From: Erwinia sorbitola
Lineage (GTDB): Bacteria; Pseudomonadota; Gammaproteobacteria; Enterobacterales; Enterobacteriaceae
Direction of reading: 5' to 3'
NCBI RefSeq assembly: GCF_009738185.1
Contig: NZ_CP046509.1
Coordinates: 3,289,501-3,353,500 of the forward strand
DNA length: 64,000 nt
In this document: positions 1 through 9,287 of the stretch, piece after piece
Position numbering within the stretch: the stretch's first letter is position 1
How the letters are laid out: each line of letters starts with the position of its first letter
Position numbers and translations under genes: made by a program
The notes under the pieces: model-generated
Seen by the model: the letters and a program-made list of their open reading frames with translations, nothing else
Databases searched by the model: none
What the model was told of the DNA's origin: nothing

Positions 1-49
1 TCACGTCAAAATCCCGGAAAATTCGCCGCAACCGACTCTGGAAGAGTAA
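1..49 (+). CDS. corC: CorC (YbeX), C-terminal end only
   Basis: The first 49 bases read in frame as HVKIPENSPQPTLEE followed by TAA, which resembles the C-terminus of the CorC/YbeX CBS-domain protein. corC lies directly upstream of lnt in enterobacteria, and here its stop is 7 nt before the lnt start, so the two are probably co-transcribed. Only 15 codons are inside the window, so the call rests on that tail and on synteny. Confidence 0.75.
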   Translation, partial: HVKIPENSPQPTLEE

Positions 50-56
50 CCGACTT

Positions 57-1592
57 ATGGCAATTGCCTCATTATATCAGCGCCAGCGGGTTCGCCTGCT
101 TTTAGCGCTAATCACGGGTGCCATTGGCACCCTTTCTTTCTCCCCTTATGATTTCTGGCCCGCGGCATTAGTCTCGCTGATTGGCCTGCAGGCGCTGACA
201 CTCAGCCGTACCACTCGCCAGGCCAGCGCCATCGGCTTCGTCTGGGGTATGGGCCTGTTCGGCAGCGGCATCAACTGGGTTTACGTCAGCATCGCCACCT
301 TTGGCGGTATGCCAGGCCCGGTCAACGTTTTCCTGGTAATACTGCTGGCAGCTTACCTCTCTCTTTATACCCTGCTGTTTGCCGCCCTGCTCAACCGCCT
401 TAGCCCGAAAACCACGCTGCTGCGCCTCGCCCTCGCTGCGCCGGTATTGTGGCAAATCACCGAGTTCCTGCGCGGCTGGGTGCTGACAGGATTTCCGTGG
501 TTACAGTTTGGCTATAGCCAGATTAATGGCCCGCTGAAAGGCCTGGCTCCGCTGCTGGGCGTCGAAGGCATCACCTTCCTGCTGATGATTATTGCCGGGC
601 TTGCCGTCTATGCGATGCTTAAACGTCGCCTGGCCGCTGGTATTGCAGCTCTGGCACTGCTGCTGCTGCCGTGGCCGCTGCGTCAGATTAGCTGGTTCCA
701 GCCGTTACCCGAACGTGCGGTAGAAGTGGCGCTGGTGCAGGGGAATATTGAGCAGTCGATGAAGTGGGATCCGGATCAGCTGATTAATACGCTGAAAACC
801 TACACCGCTCTCAGCCGCCCGTTTGTAGGTAAAGCGCCGATAATCATCTGGCCGGAATCAGCGATTCCTGATCTGGAAACCCGTCAACAGCCATTCCTGA
901 AGGCGATTGATGAGCAGCTGCGCTCTGGTGGCAGCAGCCTGGTCACCGGAATTGTTGATTCACGCCTCGAAAACAATCGCTACCACGATTACAACTCGAT
1001 TATCGTGCTGGGTGAATCACAGCCATACAGCTATTTGAGCAAAAATCGCTACCAGAAAAATCACCTGGTGCCGTTTGGCGAGTTCGTACCGCTGGAAACA
1101 CTGCTGCGGCCGCTGGCACCGTTCTTTGACCTGCCGATGTCATCTTTCAGCCGTGGTGACTACGTACAGCCGCAGCTTCAGGTCGCTGGCTACAACCTTA
1201 CCGCCGCCATCTGCTACGAGATTGTGCTGGGCCAGCAGGTGCGAGACAACTTCAGGCCGGATACCAACTTCCTGCTGACCATCTCTAATGATGCCTGGTT
1301 TGGCCACTCCATTGGCCCCTGGCAGCATTTACAAATGGCGCGTATGCGCGCACTGGAGCTGGGTCGCCCACTGCTGCGCAGCACTAACAACGGTGTGACG
1401 GCAGTGGTTGGTGCTGATGGTGATATTGCGCAGATTATTCCGCAGTTCAAAGCGGAAGTGCTGGCGGCAAAAGTAACGCCAGCCACCGGACTAACGCCTT
1501 ATGCGCGTTTTGGTAACTGGGGTATCTGGGCGATCTCATTGCTGTTTGCTCTGACAGGTCTGTTCTGCACCTGGCGTTCACGCCGTTCATAA
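57..1592 (+). CDS. lnt: Apolipoprotein N-acyltransferase Lnt
   Basis: This inner-membrane enzyme adds the third acyl chain to the N-terminal cysteine of apolipoproteins, the last step of lipoprotein maturation before Lol sorting. The 511-aa product has several hydrophobic segments in residues 10-210 and a C-terminal one (about 488-506), around a periplasmic nitrilase-fold domain. The catalytic triad is visible as E267 (WPESAI), K334 (KNHLVPFGEF) and C386 (AAICYEI). Length matches the family (E. coli 512 aa). It starts 7 nt after corC and ends at a palindromic terminator-like hairpin. The window contains several of its lipoprotein substrates, including LptE and RlpA. Confidence 0.97.
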   Translation: MAIASLYQRQRVRLLLALITGAIGTLSFSPYDFWPAALVSLIGLQALTLSRTTRQASAIGFVWGMGLFGSGINWVYVSIATFGGMPGPVNVFLVILLAAYLSLYTLLFAALLNRLSPKTTLLRLALAAPVLWQITEFLRGWVLTGFPWLQFGYSQINGPLKGLAPLLGVEGITFLLMIIAGLAVYAMLKRRLAAGIAALALLLLPWPLRQISWFQPLPERAVEVALVQGNIEQSMKWDPDQLINTLKTYTALSRPFVGKAPIIIWPESAIPDLETRQQPFLKAIDEQLRSGGSSLVTGIVDSRLENNRYHDYNSIIVLGESQPYSYLSKNRYQKNHLVPFGEFVPLETLLRPLAPFFDLPMSSFSRGDYVQPQLQVAGYNLTAAICYEIVLGQQVRDNFRPDTNFLLTISNDAWFGHSIGPWQHLQMARMRALELGRPLLRSTNNGVTAVVGADGDIAQIIPQFKAEVLAAKVTPATGLTPYARFGNWGIWAISLLFALTGLFCTWRSRRS

Positions 1593-1600
1593 CTCCACCC

Positions 1601-1627
1601 GGGCGAGGCATGCCTCGCCCTGCATTT
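1601..1627 (+). terminator. Terminator-like palindrome after lnt
   Basis: A perfect 20-bp GC-rich palindrome at 1601-1620 (8-bp stem GGGCGAGG/CCTCGCCC around CATG) is followed by TGCATTTT. It lies 9 nt after the lnt stop and plausibly ends the ybeZ-ybeY-corC-lnt transcript. The T-tract is short, so efficiency is uncertain. Confidence 0.6.
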
Positions 1628-1929
1628 TAATCCTCACATCCCCCCACAGCTTATGCTGCATTTCTGTTAAAAAACCGCCGTTGGCACGATGATTGCAAAA
1701 TATTTCCGTGAAACGTGTGTCAGCCCGATAACAAGTCGATACGAAATCGCTCCCGCACCGCCATGGCGCAGTAACTGCACCCTTGCGAAGCATTGCGGAT
1801 AAAACCGCACTGAATTGGTGCGGCGCACCTCGCAAAAAAGAAACTTTTTCGTATCACGCCATTAACATTCAGCTATGTTATTGGGGAAAGGCACCGCTTA
1901 TAAGTCTGAATAAAACAGATAACTAGCAG

Positions 1930-1947
1930 GAAACACACATCACATCA
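1930..1947 (+). promoter_or_regulatory. C/A-rich element in the gltI leader (GcvB-type target)
   Basis: The gltI leader has an almost pure C/A run (AAACACACATCACATC) about 50 nt before the ATG and upstream of the AAGGAG ribosome-binding site. In Salmonella and E. coli the gltI mRNA has such an element, which enhances translation and is paired by the GcvB sRNA. Assignment here is by analogy. The rest of the 1593-1994 gap shows only AT-rich promoter-like DNA, for example TATAAG at 1899-1904. Confidence 0.5.
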
Positions 1948-1994
1948 TGTCGGCGTAAGTTTATTGCGCGCTACAACTGCAAAGGAGTTGGAAA

Positions 1995-2924
1995 ATGAAA
2001 TTACGGAAACTGGGGCTTTGCCTTGCACTGGCTGGGTTAGCCTCCGGTATAGCTCAGGCTGAGGATGCAAAACCACAGGCCGCTGCTGATGCACAACAGC
2101 AAGCGTCTACCCTGGAAAAAATTGCCAAAAACGGCGTAATCGTCGTTGGCCACCGTGAATCCTCCGTCCCGTTCTCCTACTACGACAACCAGCAGAAAGT
2201 GGTGGGTTACTCTCAGGATTACTCCAACGCAATTGTTGACGCTATCAAGAAAAAACTGAACAAGCCTGACCTTCAGGTTAAATTGCTGCCAATTACCTCT
2301 CAGAACCGTATCCCGCTGTTGCAGAACGGCACCTACGATTTCGAATGTGGCTCGACAACCAATAACCTTGAACGCCAGAAACAGGCCAGCTTCTCTAACA
2401 GCATCTTCGTAGTGGGTACGCGTCTGCTGGTGAAAAAAGGCGGGCCAGTTAAAGACTTCGCCGATCTGAAAGGCAAAAGCGTCGTTGTCACCTCAGGTAC
2501 CACCTCAGAAATTCTGCTCAACAAGTTAAATGAAGAGAAGAAACTGGGTATGCGCATTATCAGCGCGAAAGATCACGGTGACTCTTTCCGCACTCTGGAA
2601 AGCGGCCGCGCGGTCGCGTTTATGATGGATGATGCCCTGCTGGCAGGCGAACGAGCTAAAGCGAAAAAACCGGCCAACTGGGAAATTCTCGGCACCCCTC
2701 AGTCTCACGAAGCTTACGGCTGTATGCTGCGTAAAGACGACGGCGAGTTTAAAAAGCTGATGGATGAAACCATCGCGCAGGCGCAGACCTCTGGCGAAGC
2801 CACTAAGTGGTTCGACAAATGGTTTAAACAGCCAATCCCACCAAAAAACATGACCATGGACTTTGACCTGTCTGATGACATGAAAGCCCTGTTCAAAACG
2901 CCTAACGACAAGGCAATGAATTAA
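1995..2924 (+). CDS. gltI: Glutamate/aspartate ABC transporter, periplasmic binding protein GltI
   Basis: This is the periplasmic receptor that delivers glutamate and aspartate to the GltJKL importer. The 309-aa protein begins with a Sec signal peptide (cleavage near GIAQA-ED), followed by a type II solute-binding fold with motifs such as VGHRESSVPFSYYD and FECGSTTNNLERQ typical of GltI. The start is fixed by AAGGAG 8 nt upstream. It is the first gene of gltIJKL. A 270-bp gap holding the sroC-like sRNA and a terminator separates it from gltJ, which would give an excess of binding protein over the membrane parts. Confidence 0.96.
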   Translation: MKLRKLGLCLALAGLASGIAQAEDAKPQAAADAQQQASTLEKIAKNGVIVVGHRESSVPFSYYDNQQKVVGYSQDYSNAIVDAIKKKLNKPDLQVKLLPITSQNRIPLLQNGTYDFECGSTTNNLERQKQASFSNSIFVVGTRLLVKKGGPVKDFADLKGKSVVVTSGTTSEILLNKLNEEKKLGMRIISAKDHGDSFRTLESGRAVAFMMDDALLAGERAKAKKPANWEILGTPQSHEAYGCMLRKDDGEFKKLMDETIAQAQTSGEATKWFDKWFKQPIPPKNMTMDFDLSDDMKALFKTPNDKAMN

Positions 2925-2960
2925 TAAAGAAAAAACACGCAGAGACGTTCGCGTGTCAAC

Positions 2961-2978
2961 AGGGCGGTGCGCCGCCCT
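2961..2978 (+). other. GC-rich hairpin in the gltI 3' UTR
   Basis: A perfect 7-bp stem (AGGGCGG/CCGCCCT) closes a TGCG loop, about 35 nt after the gltI stop. A weaker hairpin (ACACGC/GCGTGT) lies just before it at 2935-2956. Neither has a T-tract, so they look like mRNA-stabilising or processing structures rather than terminators. Confidence 0.5.
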
Positions 2979-3029
2979 ACGATTGTTGAAAACAGGCTCG
3001 GACAGACACAGTCAGGCGGACAGGGCTTA

Positions 3030-3182
3030 AGCCATGCAGCCTGGCGAAGATGCAACGCGGTCGTTCCCCGCTGCGCATATTAAAAATAATCGCAAGAATT
3101 GAGTAGCTGGAAAGCCGCTCAAAGAAGGAGATTATTTGAGCCTCTCATCAATCTTCAGGGTAGCGTCTGCTACCCTTTTTTT
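3030..3182 (+). ncRNA. sroC: SroC-like sRNA from the gltI-gltJ intergenic region
   Basis: In E. coli and Salmonella a roughly 150-nt RNA, SroC, is processed from the gltI-gltJ region, ends at the terminator before gltJ, and acts as a sponge for GcvB. Here the same interval contains no gene, is structured, and ends in a strong intrinsic terminator (3158-3182). Position, context and terminator support the call. The 5' end is set only by the usual size, and pairing to GcvB could not be checked because gcvB is outside the window. Confidence 0.6.
3158..3182 (+). terminator. Intrinsic terminator before gltJ
   Basis: A 7-bp stem GGGTAGC/GCTACCC with loop GTCT is followed by seven T residues. It ends just upstream of the gltJ ribosome-binding site (GGAG at 3185-3188), so gltJKL depends on readthrough. 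It also supplies the 3' end of the sroC-like RNA. Confidence 0.85.
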
Positions 3183-3194
3183 CCGGAGTATTTT

Positions 3195-3926
3195 ATGTCT
3201 ATTGATTGGAACTGGGGAATATTCCTGCAAGAGGCCCCATTTGGTAACACCACCTATCTCGGCTGGCTATGGTCTGGCTTTCAGGTCACCATCGCCGTCT
3301 CCGTTTGCGCCTGGCTCATCGCTCTGTTAGTTGGCTCCCTGTTTGGTATTCTGCGAACGGTTCCTAACCGCCTGCTTTCCGGCCTCGGCACCTGCTACGT
3401 TGAACTGTTCCGTAACGTGCCGCTGATTGTGCAATTTTTTATCTGGTATCTGGTGGTACCGGAACTGCTGCCGGAAGGTATCGGCATGTGGTTTAAATCG
3501 GAAATCGATCCGAATATCCAGTTTTTCACCTGTTCGGTGCTGTGTCTCGGCCTGTTTACCGCAGCCCGCGTCTGTGAGCAGGTGCGCGCCGCTATTCAGT
3601 CCCTGCCCAGCGGCCAGAAAAATGCCGGCCTGGCAATGGGCCTGACGCTGCCGCAAACCTATCGCTATGTACTGCTGCCGAACGCCTACCGGGTGATTGT
3701 GCCGCCAATGACCTCAGAGATGCTTAACCTGGTCAAAAACTCAGCCATTGCCTCCACTATCGGGCTGGTTGATATGGCCGCGCAGGCCGGGAAATTGCTG
3801 GACTACTCCGCACACGCCTATGAGTCGTTCACGGCAATTACCCTCGCCTATATCGCCATCAATGCGGTGATCATGCTGTTGATGGGGCTGGTTGAGCGCA
3901 AAGTCCGTCTGCCGGGGGGCAAATAA
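3195..3926 (+). CDS. gltJ: Glutamate/aspartate ABC transporter permease GltJ
   Basis: Inner-membrane permease of the GltIJKL importer (HisM/amino-acid type). The 243-aa protein begins MSIDWNWGIFLQ as in E. coli GltJ and carries the EAA-type cytoplasmic loop near residues 160-185 (AMGLTLPQTYRYVLLP). ATG 3195 is chosen because GGAG sits 6 nt upstream; a longer reading frame from 3099 would run through the terminator and sRNA and lacks homology. The stop overlaps the gltK start (TAATG), so the two are translationally coupled. Confidence 0.95.
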   Translation: MSIDWNWGIFLQEAPFGNTTYLGWLWSGFQVTIAVSVCAWLIALLVGSLFGILRTVPNRLLSGLGTCYVELFRNVPLIVQFFIWYLVVPELLPEGIGMWFKSEIDPNIQFFTCSVLCLGLFTAARVCEQVRAAIQSLPSGQKNAGLAMGLTLPQTYRYVLLPNAYRVIVPPMTSEMLNLVKNSAIASTIGLVDMAAQAGKLLDYSAHAYESFTAITLAYIAINAVIMLLMGLVERKVRLPGGK

Positions 3927-4603
3927 TGTACGAGTTTGACTGGAGTACCATTGTTCCCAACCTGCCTTATTTATGGGCGGGTATGGTGGTTACGCTGAAA
4001 ATTACCGTCACTGCGGTCATCTTCGGTATCGTCTGGGGCACCCTGCTGGCGGTTATGCGCCTGTCATCATTCAAGCCCATCAGCTGGTTCGCCAAAATTT
4101 ACGTCAACCTGTTCCGCTCTGTTCCGCTGGTAATGGTACTGCTGTGGTTCTACCTGGTGGTGCCGAGCTTCCTGCAACAGGTACTCGGGCTGTCGCCGAA
4201 GACGGATATTCGTCTTATCTCCGCGATGGTGGCATTCTCACTGTTTGAAGCGGCCTATTACTCAGAGATTATCCGCGCAGGTATTTTGAGTATCGCTCGC
4301 GGTCAGGGCAACGCCGCGCTGGCGCTGGGCATGACCAACTGGCAGGCGATGCAGCTAATCATCCTGCCGCAGGCGTTTCGTGCCATGGTGCCGCTGCTGC
4401 TCACCCAGGGCATCGTCCTGTTCCAGGATACATCACTGGTTTACGTTCTGAGCCTCGCGGACTTCTTCCGTACTGCCGATACCATCGGCGTGAATAACGG
4501 TACTGAAATTGAAATGGTGCTGTTTGCCGGTGCGGTTTACTTCGTTATCAGCCTGAGCGCATCACTGTTGGTCAGCTATTTAAAGAAAAAAAGGACTGCT
4601 TAA
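3926..4603 (+). CDS. gltK: Glutamate/aspartate ABC transporter permease GltK
   Basis: Second inner-membrane permease of the GltIJKL complex, pairing with GltJ. The 225-aa protein has about five hydrophobic helices and the EAA loop (LALGMTNWQAMQLIILPQAF, roughly residues 133-152) that contacts the ATPase. It starts MYEFDWS as the family does. It overlaps gltJ by one base and directly abuts gltL, so gltJKL forms a tight translational unit. Confidence 0.95.
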   Translation: MYEFDWSTIVPNLPYLWAGMVVTLKITVTAVIFGIVWGTLLAVMRLSSFKPISWFAKIYVNLFRSVPLVMVLLWFYLVVPSFLQQVLGLSPKTDIRLISAMVAFSLFEAAYYSEIIRAGILSIARGQGNAALALGMTNWQAMQLIILPQAFRAMVPLLLTQGIVLFQDTSLVYVLSLADFFRTADTIGVNNGTEIEMVLFAGAVYFVISLSASLLVSYLKKKRTA

Positions 4604-5329
<726 letters not shown>

Positions 5330-5334
5330 CCCGA

Positions 5335-5371
5335 AGGGGTCGGTATGCCCGCCCCCTGCATTCATTATTTT
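5335..5371. terminator. Imperfect terminator between gltL and ybeL
   Basis: A 9-position stem with one mismatch (5335-5343 with 5349-5357) is followed by a T-rich stretch ending in TTATTTT. It lies between two convergent genes where a terminator is expected. Confidence 0.45.
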
Positions 5372-5390
5372 CCCCGGAGCCAGGATTGGT

Positions 5391-5873
5391 TTACGGCTCA
5401 AACGGCTGACGTACAAACTGGTCATGGTTGCATTCCGGGCAGCGTGTCAGCACCTCTGGCGTATAGATCGCCCGGGTAAACTGACACTGTTCACAGACAA
5501 GATTACCCAGCCCTACCACCTCGCCACTTTGGTAGACACCATGGTGGTTCAGATCCTGGAAAACTTCGCGCCACTCCAGCTGGCTCTTATCGGTGATATC
5601 TGCCAGCTCTTTCCACAGGCTCTGACGGATTACCCGCATAAATACGCTGTCGCTGAGTTCATCCTGGTTTTCCGCATAGCTGCGGGCAAACTCTTCCAGA
5701 TCGCGGCGCACAGCCCGACTGACATCATCAATTTCACTACGGGTTAACTCTCCCCGGTTTTGCATTCGCTGACGGGCGCTCTCCACCAGAGCGTCGATGT
5801 CGCGTTCTCCACGCTCAAGGCGTTGAGTCATGGAGGAGACCAGCTCACGATAATACTGAGCAACCTTGTTCAT
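5391..5873 (-). CDS. ybeL: YbeL, zinc-ribbon protein of unknown function (DUF1451)
   Basis: The 160-aa protein matches E. coli YbeL over its length: MNKVAQYYREL at the start, a charged helical N-terminal half (ERDIDALVESARQRM), and a C-terminal zinc ribbon with two CxxC pairs (LVCEQCQF and LTRCPECNHDQF). The start is ATG 5873, which has AAGGAG 5 nt upstream; the in-frame GTG two codons earlier overlaps the ribosome-binding site. Function is unknown. In E. coli several genes separate gltL from leuS, but here ybeL is the only one left. Confidence 0.92.
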   Translation of the reverse strand: MNKVAQYYRELVSSMTQRLERGERDIDALVESARQRMQNRGELTRSEIDDVSRAVRRDLEEFARSYAENQDELSDSVFMRVIRQSLWKELADITDKSQLEWREVFQDLNHHGVYQSGEVVGLGNLVCEQCQFTRAIYTPEVLTRCPECNHDQFVRQPFEP

Positions 5874-6090
5874 AGACACTCCTTATTGATAACGAAAGCG
5901 TTTCTCCTCATTCTAGTTGCTGATAGCAAATTCCCATGTTTTCACACTAAATTTTGCCGCCGCGCTTCCAGCTTGCAGAGAAATGCCATCCGGCAGGACG
6001 CTTACTGTTGTTGCCCCGGGGGCGGATCAGCTATGCTATGCGGATCTGAACGAACACGAAAAAAATTTATACAAAGGACTACTGGCTACT

Positions 6091-8673
6091 ATGCAAGAGC
6101 AATATCGCCCGGAAGAGATAGAATCCCATGTCCAGCAGCAGTGGGATAATAAGCAAACGTTCAAAGTGACCGAAGAAGAAGGTAAAGAGAAGTACTACTG
6201 CCTCTCTATGCTGCCTTACCCTTCCGGCCGCCTGCACATGGGGCACGTGCGCAACTATACTATTGGCGATGTGATCTCCCGCTACCAGCGTATGCTCGGT
6301 AAAAACGTACTACAGCCAATCGGTTGGGATGCTTTCGGCCTGCCGGCTGAAGGTGCAGCAGTAAAAAACAATACTGCACCGGCCCCATGGACTTACTCCA
6401 ATATCGACTACATGAAGAACCAGCTTAAACTGCTGGGCTTCGGCTACGACTGGAACCGCGAACTGGCTACCTGCCAGCCGGAATACTATCGCTGGGAACA
6501 GTGGTTCTTCACCAAACTCTACGAAAAAGGCCTGGTCTACAAAAAGACCTCGGCGGTGAACTGGTGCCCGCACGATCAGACGGTGCTGGCTAACGAACAG
6601 GTAATCGACGGCTGCTGCTGGCGTTGTGATACCAAAGTTGAGCGTAAAGAGATCCCACAGTGGTTTGTGAAAATCACTGATTACGCCGACGAACTGCTGA
6701 ATGACCTCGACACGCTGGAAAGCTGGCCGGATCAGGTTAAAACCATGCAGCGCAACTGGATTGGCCGCTCTGAAGGGGTGGAGATCGAGTTCAATGTCAG
6801 CAACAGCCAGGAAAAACTGCGCGTTTACACCACGCGCCCTGACACCTTTATGGGCGTCACCTATCTGGCAGTTGCCGCAGGCCACCCTCTGGCTGCGCAG
6901 GCCGCAGCAAGTAACCCAGCGCTGGCTGACTTTATCGCCGAATGCCGTAACACCAAAGTTGCCGAAGCAGATATGGCGACCATGGAGAAAAAAGGCATGG
7001 CCACCGGCCTGTACGCCCAGCACCCGTTAACGGGTGAAGACGTGCCGGTATGGGTTGCCAACTTCGTACTGATGGAATACGGCACCGGTGCGGTAATGGC
7101 CGTTCCGGGCCACGATCAGCGTGACTGGGAATTTGCCACTAAATACGCATTGCCGATCAAACCCGTTATCCTTGCGGCCGACGGCAGCGAACCGGAAGTA
7201 AGCGCAGCGGCAATGACCGAAAAAGGCACCCTGTTTAATTCCGGTGAGTTTGACGGCCTGTCGTATGAAGAGGGCTTCAACGCCATCGCCACTAAACTGG
7301 CTGACAAAGGCGTGGGTGAGCGTAAAGTTAACTACCGTCTGCGTGACTGGGGCGTTTCCCGTCAGCGTTACTGGGGCGCACCAATTCCTATGGTCACCCT
7401 GGAAGATGGCACGGTGATGCCAACCCCGGAAGACCAGCTGCCGGTGATCCTGCCGGAAGACGTGGTCATGGACGGTATTACCAGCCCAATTAAAGCTGAC
7501 CCTGAGTGGGCAAAAACCACGGTAAACGGCCAGCCTGCGCTGCGTGAAACTGACACCTTTGACACCTTTATGGAGTCCTCCTGGTATTACGCACGTTATA
7601 CCTGCCCGGACTATGATAAAGGTATGCTTGACCCGGCAGCGGCCAACTACTGGCTGCCAGTAGATCAGTATGTTGGTGGTATCGAACACGCCATCATGCA
7701 CCTGCTGTACTTCCGTTTCTTCCACAAACTGCTGCGTGATGCAGGGCTGGTCAACTCAGATGAACCGGCAAAACGCCTGCTGTGTCAGGGAATGGTGCTG
7801 GCGGATGCCTTCTACTATCTCGGCGCCAGCGGTGAGCGTAACTGGGTCTCTCCCGTTGACGTTACCGTAGAACGTGATGAAAAAGGCCGTATTACCAAAG
7901 CTGTCGATGCCGAAGGCCACGAGCTGGTGTACGCAGGCATGAGCAAAATGTCGAAGTCGAAAAACAACGGCATCGACCCGCAGATCATGGTTGAACGTTA
8001 CGGTGCCGATACCGTTCGTCTGTTTATGATGTTCGCTTCTCCGGCTGATATGACGCTGGAATGGCAGGAGTCGGGTGTTGAAGGCGCTAACCGCTTCCTG
8101 AAACGCGTGTGGAAACTGGCATTCGAACATACGGAAAAAGGCGCGACCGCAGAGCTTAACGTCAGCGAACTGAACGATGAGCAGAAAAAGCTGCGTCGTG
8201 ACCTGCACAAAACCATCAGCAAAGTGTCCGATGATATCGGCCGCCGTCAGACCTTCAATACCGCCATTGCGGCGATTATGGAGTTGATGAACAAGCTGAC
8301 GCGCGCTCCACAGGAGAGCGAACAGGATCGTGCGCTGATGCAGGAAGCTCTGCTGGCCGTTGTTCGTATGCTGAACCCGTTTACTCCGCATGCCTGCTTC
8401 GTGCTGTGGCAGGCGTTGGGTGGCGCTGGAGATATCGACAATGCTCCGTGGCCACAGACTGATGATGCCGCGATGGTGGAAGATTCAGTGCTGGTTGTTG
8501 TACAGGTTAACGGCAAAGTGCGCGGTAAAATCACCGTAGCAGCTGACGCTAATCAGGAACAGGTGCAGGCTCGCGCTGCGCAGGAGCATCTGGTGGCCAA
8601 ATATCTTGATGGCGTCACCATTCGTAAAGTGATTTACGTACCGGGCAAGCTGCTTAACCTGGTCGTTGGCTGA
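6091..8673 (+). CDS. leuS: Leucyl-tRNA synthetase
   Basis: Class I synthetase that charges tRNA-Leu. The 860-aa length equals E. coli LeuS when ATG 6091 (MQEQYRPEEIES) is used; an upstream extension to 5917 has no family support. The nucleotide-binding motif HMGH is at residues 49-52 and KMSKS at 619-623. The CP1 editing insertion lies between (TTRPDTFMGVTYLAVAAGHP, about 247-266) and the zinc-ribbon cysteines NWCP...CCWRCD are present. Its stop TGA lies 14 nt before the GTG of lptE, starting the leuS-lptE-holA-nadD run. Confidence 0.97.
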   Translation: MQEQYRPEEIESHVQQQWDNKQTFKVTEEEGKEKYYCLSMLPYPSGRLHMGHVRNYTIGDVISRYQRMLGKNVLQPIGWDAFGLPAEGAAVKNNTAPAPWTYSNIDYMKNQLKLLGFGYDWNRELATCQPEYYRWEQWFFTKLYEKGLVYKKTSAVNWCPHDQTVLANEQVIDGCCWRCDTKVERKEIPQWFVKITDYADELLNDLDTLESWPDQVKTMQRNWIGRSEGVEIEFNVSNSQEKLRVYTTRPDTFMGVTYLAVAAGHPLAAQAAASNPALADFIAECRNTKVAEADMATMEKKGMATGLYAQHPLTGEDVPVWVANFVLMEYGTGAVMAVPGHDQRDWEFATKYALPIKPVILAADGSEPEVSAAAMTEKGTLFNSGEFDGLSYEEGFNAIATKLADKGVGERKVNYRLRDWGVSRQRYWGAPIPMVTLEDGTVMPTPEDQLPVILPEDVVMDGITSPIKADPEWAKTTVNGQPALRETDTFDTFMESSWYYARYTCPDYDKGMLDPAAANYWLPVDQYVGGIEHAIMHLLYFRFFHKLLRDAGLVNSDEPAKRLLCQGMVLADAFYYLGASGERNWVSPVDVTVERDEKGRITKAVDAEGHELVYAGMSKMSKSKNNGIDPQIMVERYGADTVRLFMMFASPADMTLEWQESGVEGANRFLKRVWKLAFEHTEKGATAELNVSELNDEQKKLRRDLHKTISKVSDDIGRRQTFNTAIAAIMELMNKLTRAPQESEQDRALMQEALLAVVRMLNPFTPHACFVLWQALGGAGDIDNAPWPQTDDAAMVEDSVLVVVQVNGKVRGKITVAADANQEQVQARAAQEHLVAKYLDGVTIRKVIYVPGKLLNLVVG

Positions 8674-8687
8674 TGTCTGGAGGAATT

Positions 8688-9287
8688 GTGCGACATCCGA
8701 TAGTCTCTCTGTTACTCAGCCTGGCGGTGTTGATCACCGCCGGTTGTGGCTACCATCTGCGCGGCACCACTTCGGTGCCGCCGGAAATGAAAACGCTGAT
8801 ACTCGATACCGCTGACCCGTATGGCCCACTGACACGTGAAGTACGTGAGCAGCTCAGGCTAAATGCAGTGACGATTCTCGACAGTACAGATAAACGTCAG
8901 GATGTTCCTTCACTGCGTCTGATGGGTGAAAGATCAGGCCGTGATACTGCGTCGATTTTCCAGGACGGTAAAACAGCTGAATACTCAATGATGATGACGG
9001 TGAATGCTCAGGTTCTGGTGCCAAATAAAGGTATCTACCCGATCAGTGCCACCGTGTACCGTTCATTCTTTGATAACCCGCTGGCCGCGCTGGCTAAAGA
9101 CTCTGAGCAGCAGATCATCATTCATGAGATGCGTACTCAGGCCGTTCAGCAGCTGATACGTAAGCTGCTGACCGTACATGCAGCAGAGAACGATCCGTCA
9201 ATCAACACCCTTGGCAATACGCCATCGGCGGTTGATCGTATGCCTGATGATGCGAGCAGCATGTCGGACAGCTCCTACACACGATGA
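8688..9287 (+). CDS. lptE: LPS-assembly lipoprotein LptE (RlpB)
   Basis: Outer-membrane lipoprotein that plugs the LptD barrel and helps deliver lipopolysaccharide to the cell surface. From GTG 8688 (GGAGG 4 nt upstream) the product is 199 aa with lipoprotein signal MRHPIVSLLLSLAVLITAGC, as in E. coli. An ATG at 8673 overlapping the leuS stop would add five residues and is less likely. Conserved features include GYHLRGTT after the lipidated cysteine and YPISATVYRSFFDNPLAALA (about 122-141). The Ser/Asp-rich tail is variable in the family. It overlaps holA by 4 nt. Confidence 0.94.
   Translation: MRHPIVSLLLSLAVLITAGCGYHLRGTTSVPPEMKTLILDTADPYGPLTREVREQLRLNAVTILDSTDKRQDVPSLRLMGERSGRDTASIFQDGKTAEYSMMMTVNAQVLVPNKGIYPISATVYRSFFDNPLAALAKDSEQQIIIHEMRTQAVQQLIRKLLTVHAAENDPSINTLGNTPSAVDRMPDDASSMSDSSYTR

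Noticed and set aside
3099..3194. N-terminal extension of gltJ
   Set aside because: It would translate through the terminator stem and the sroC-like RNA. ATG 3195 has its own ribosome-binding site and the family N-terminus.
5917..6090. N-terminal extension of leuS by 58 codons
   Set aside because: ATG 6091 gives exactly the family length and start sequence. The extension overlaps the leader and the ybeL promoter region.
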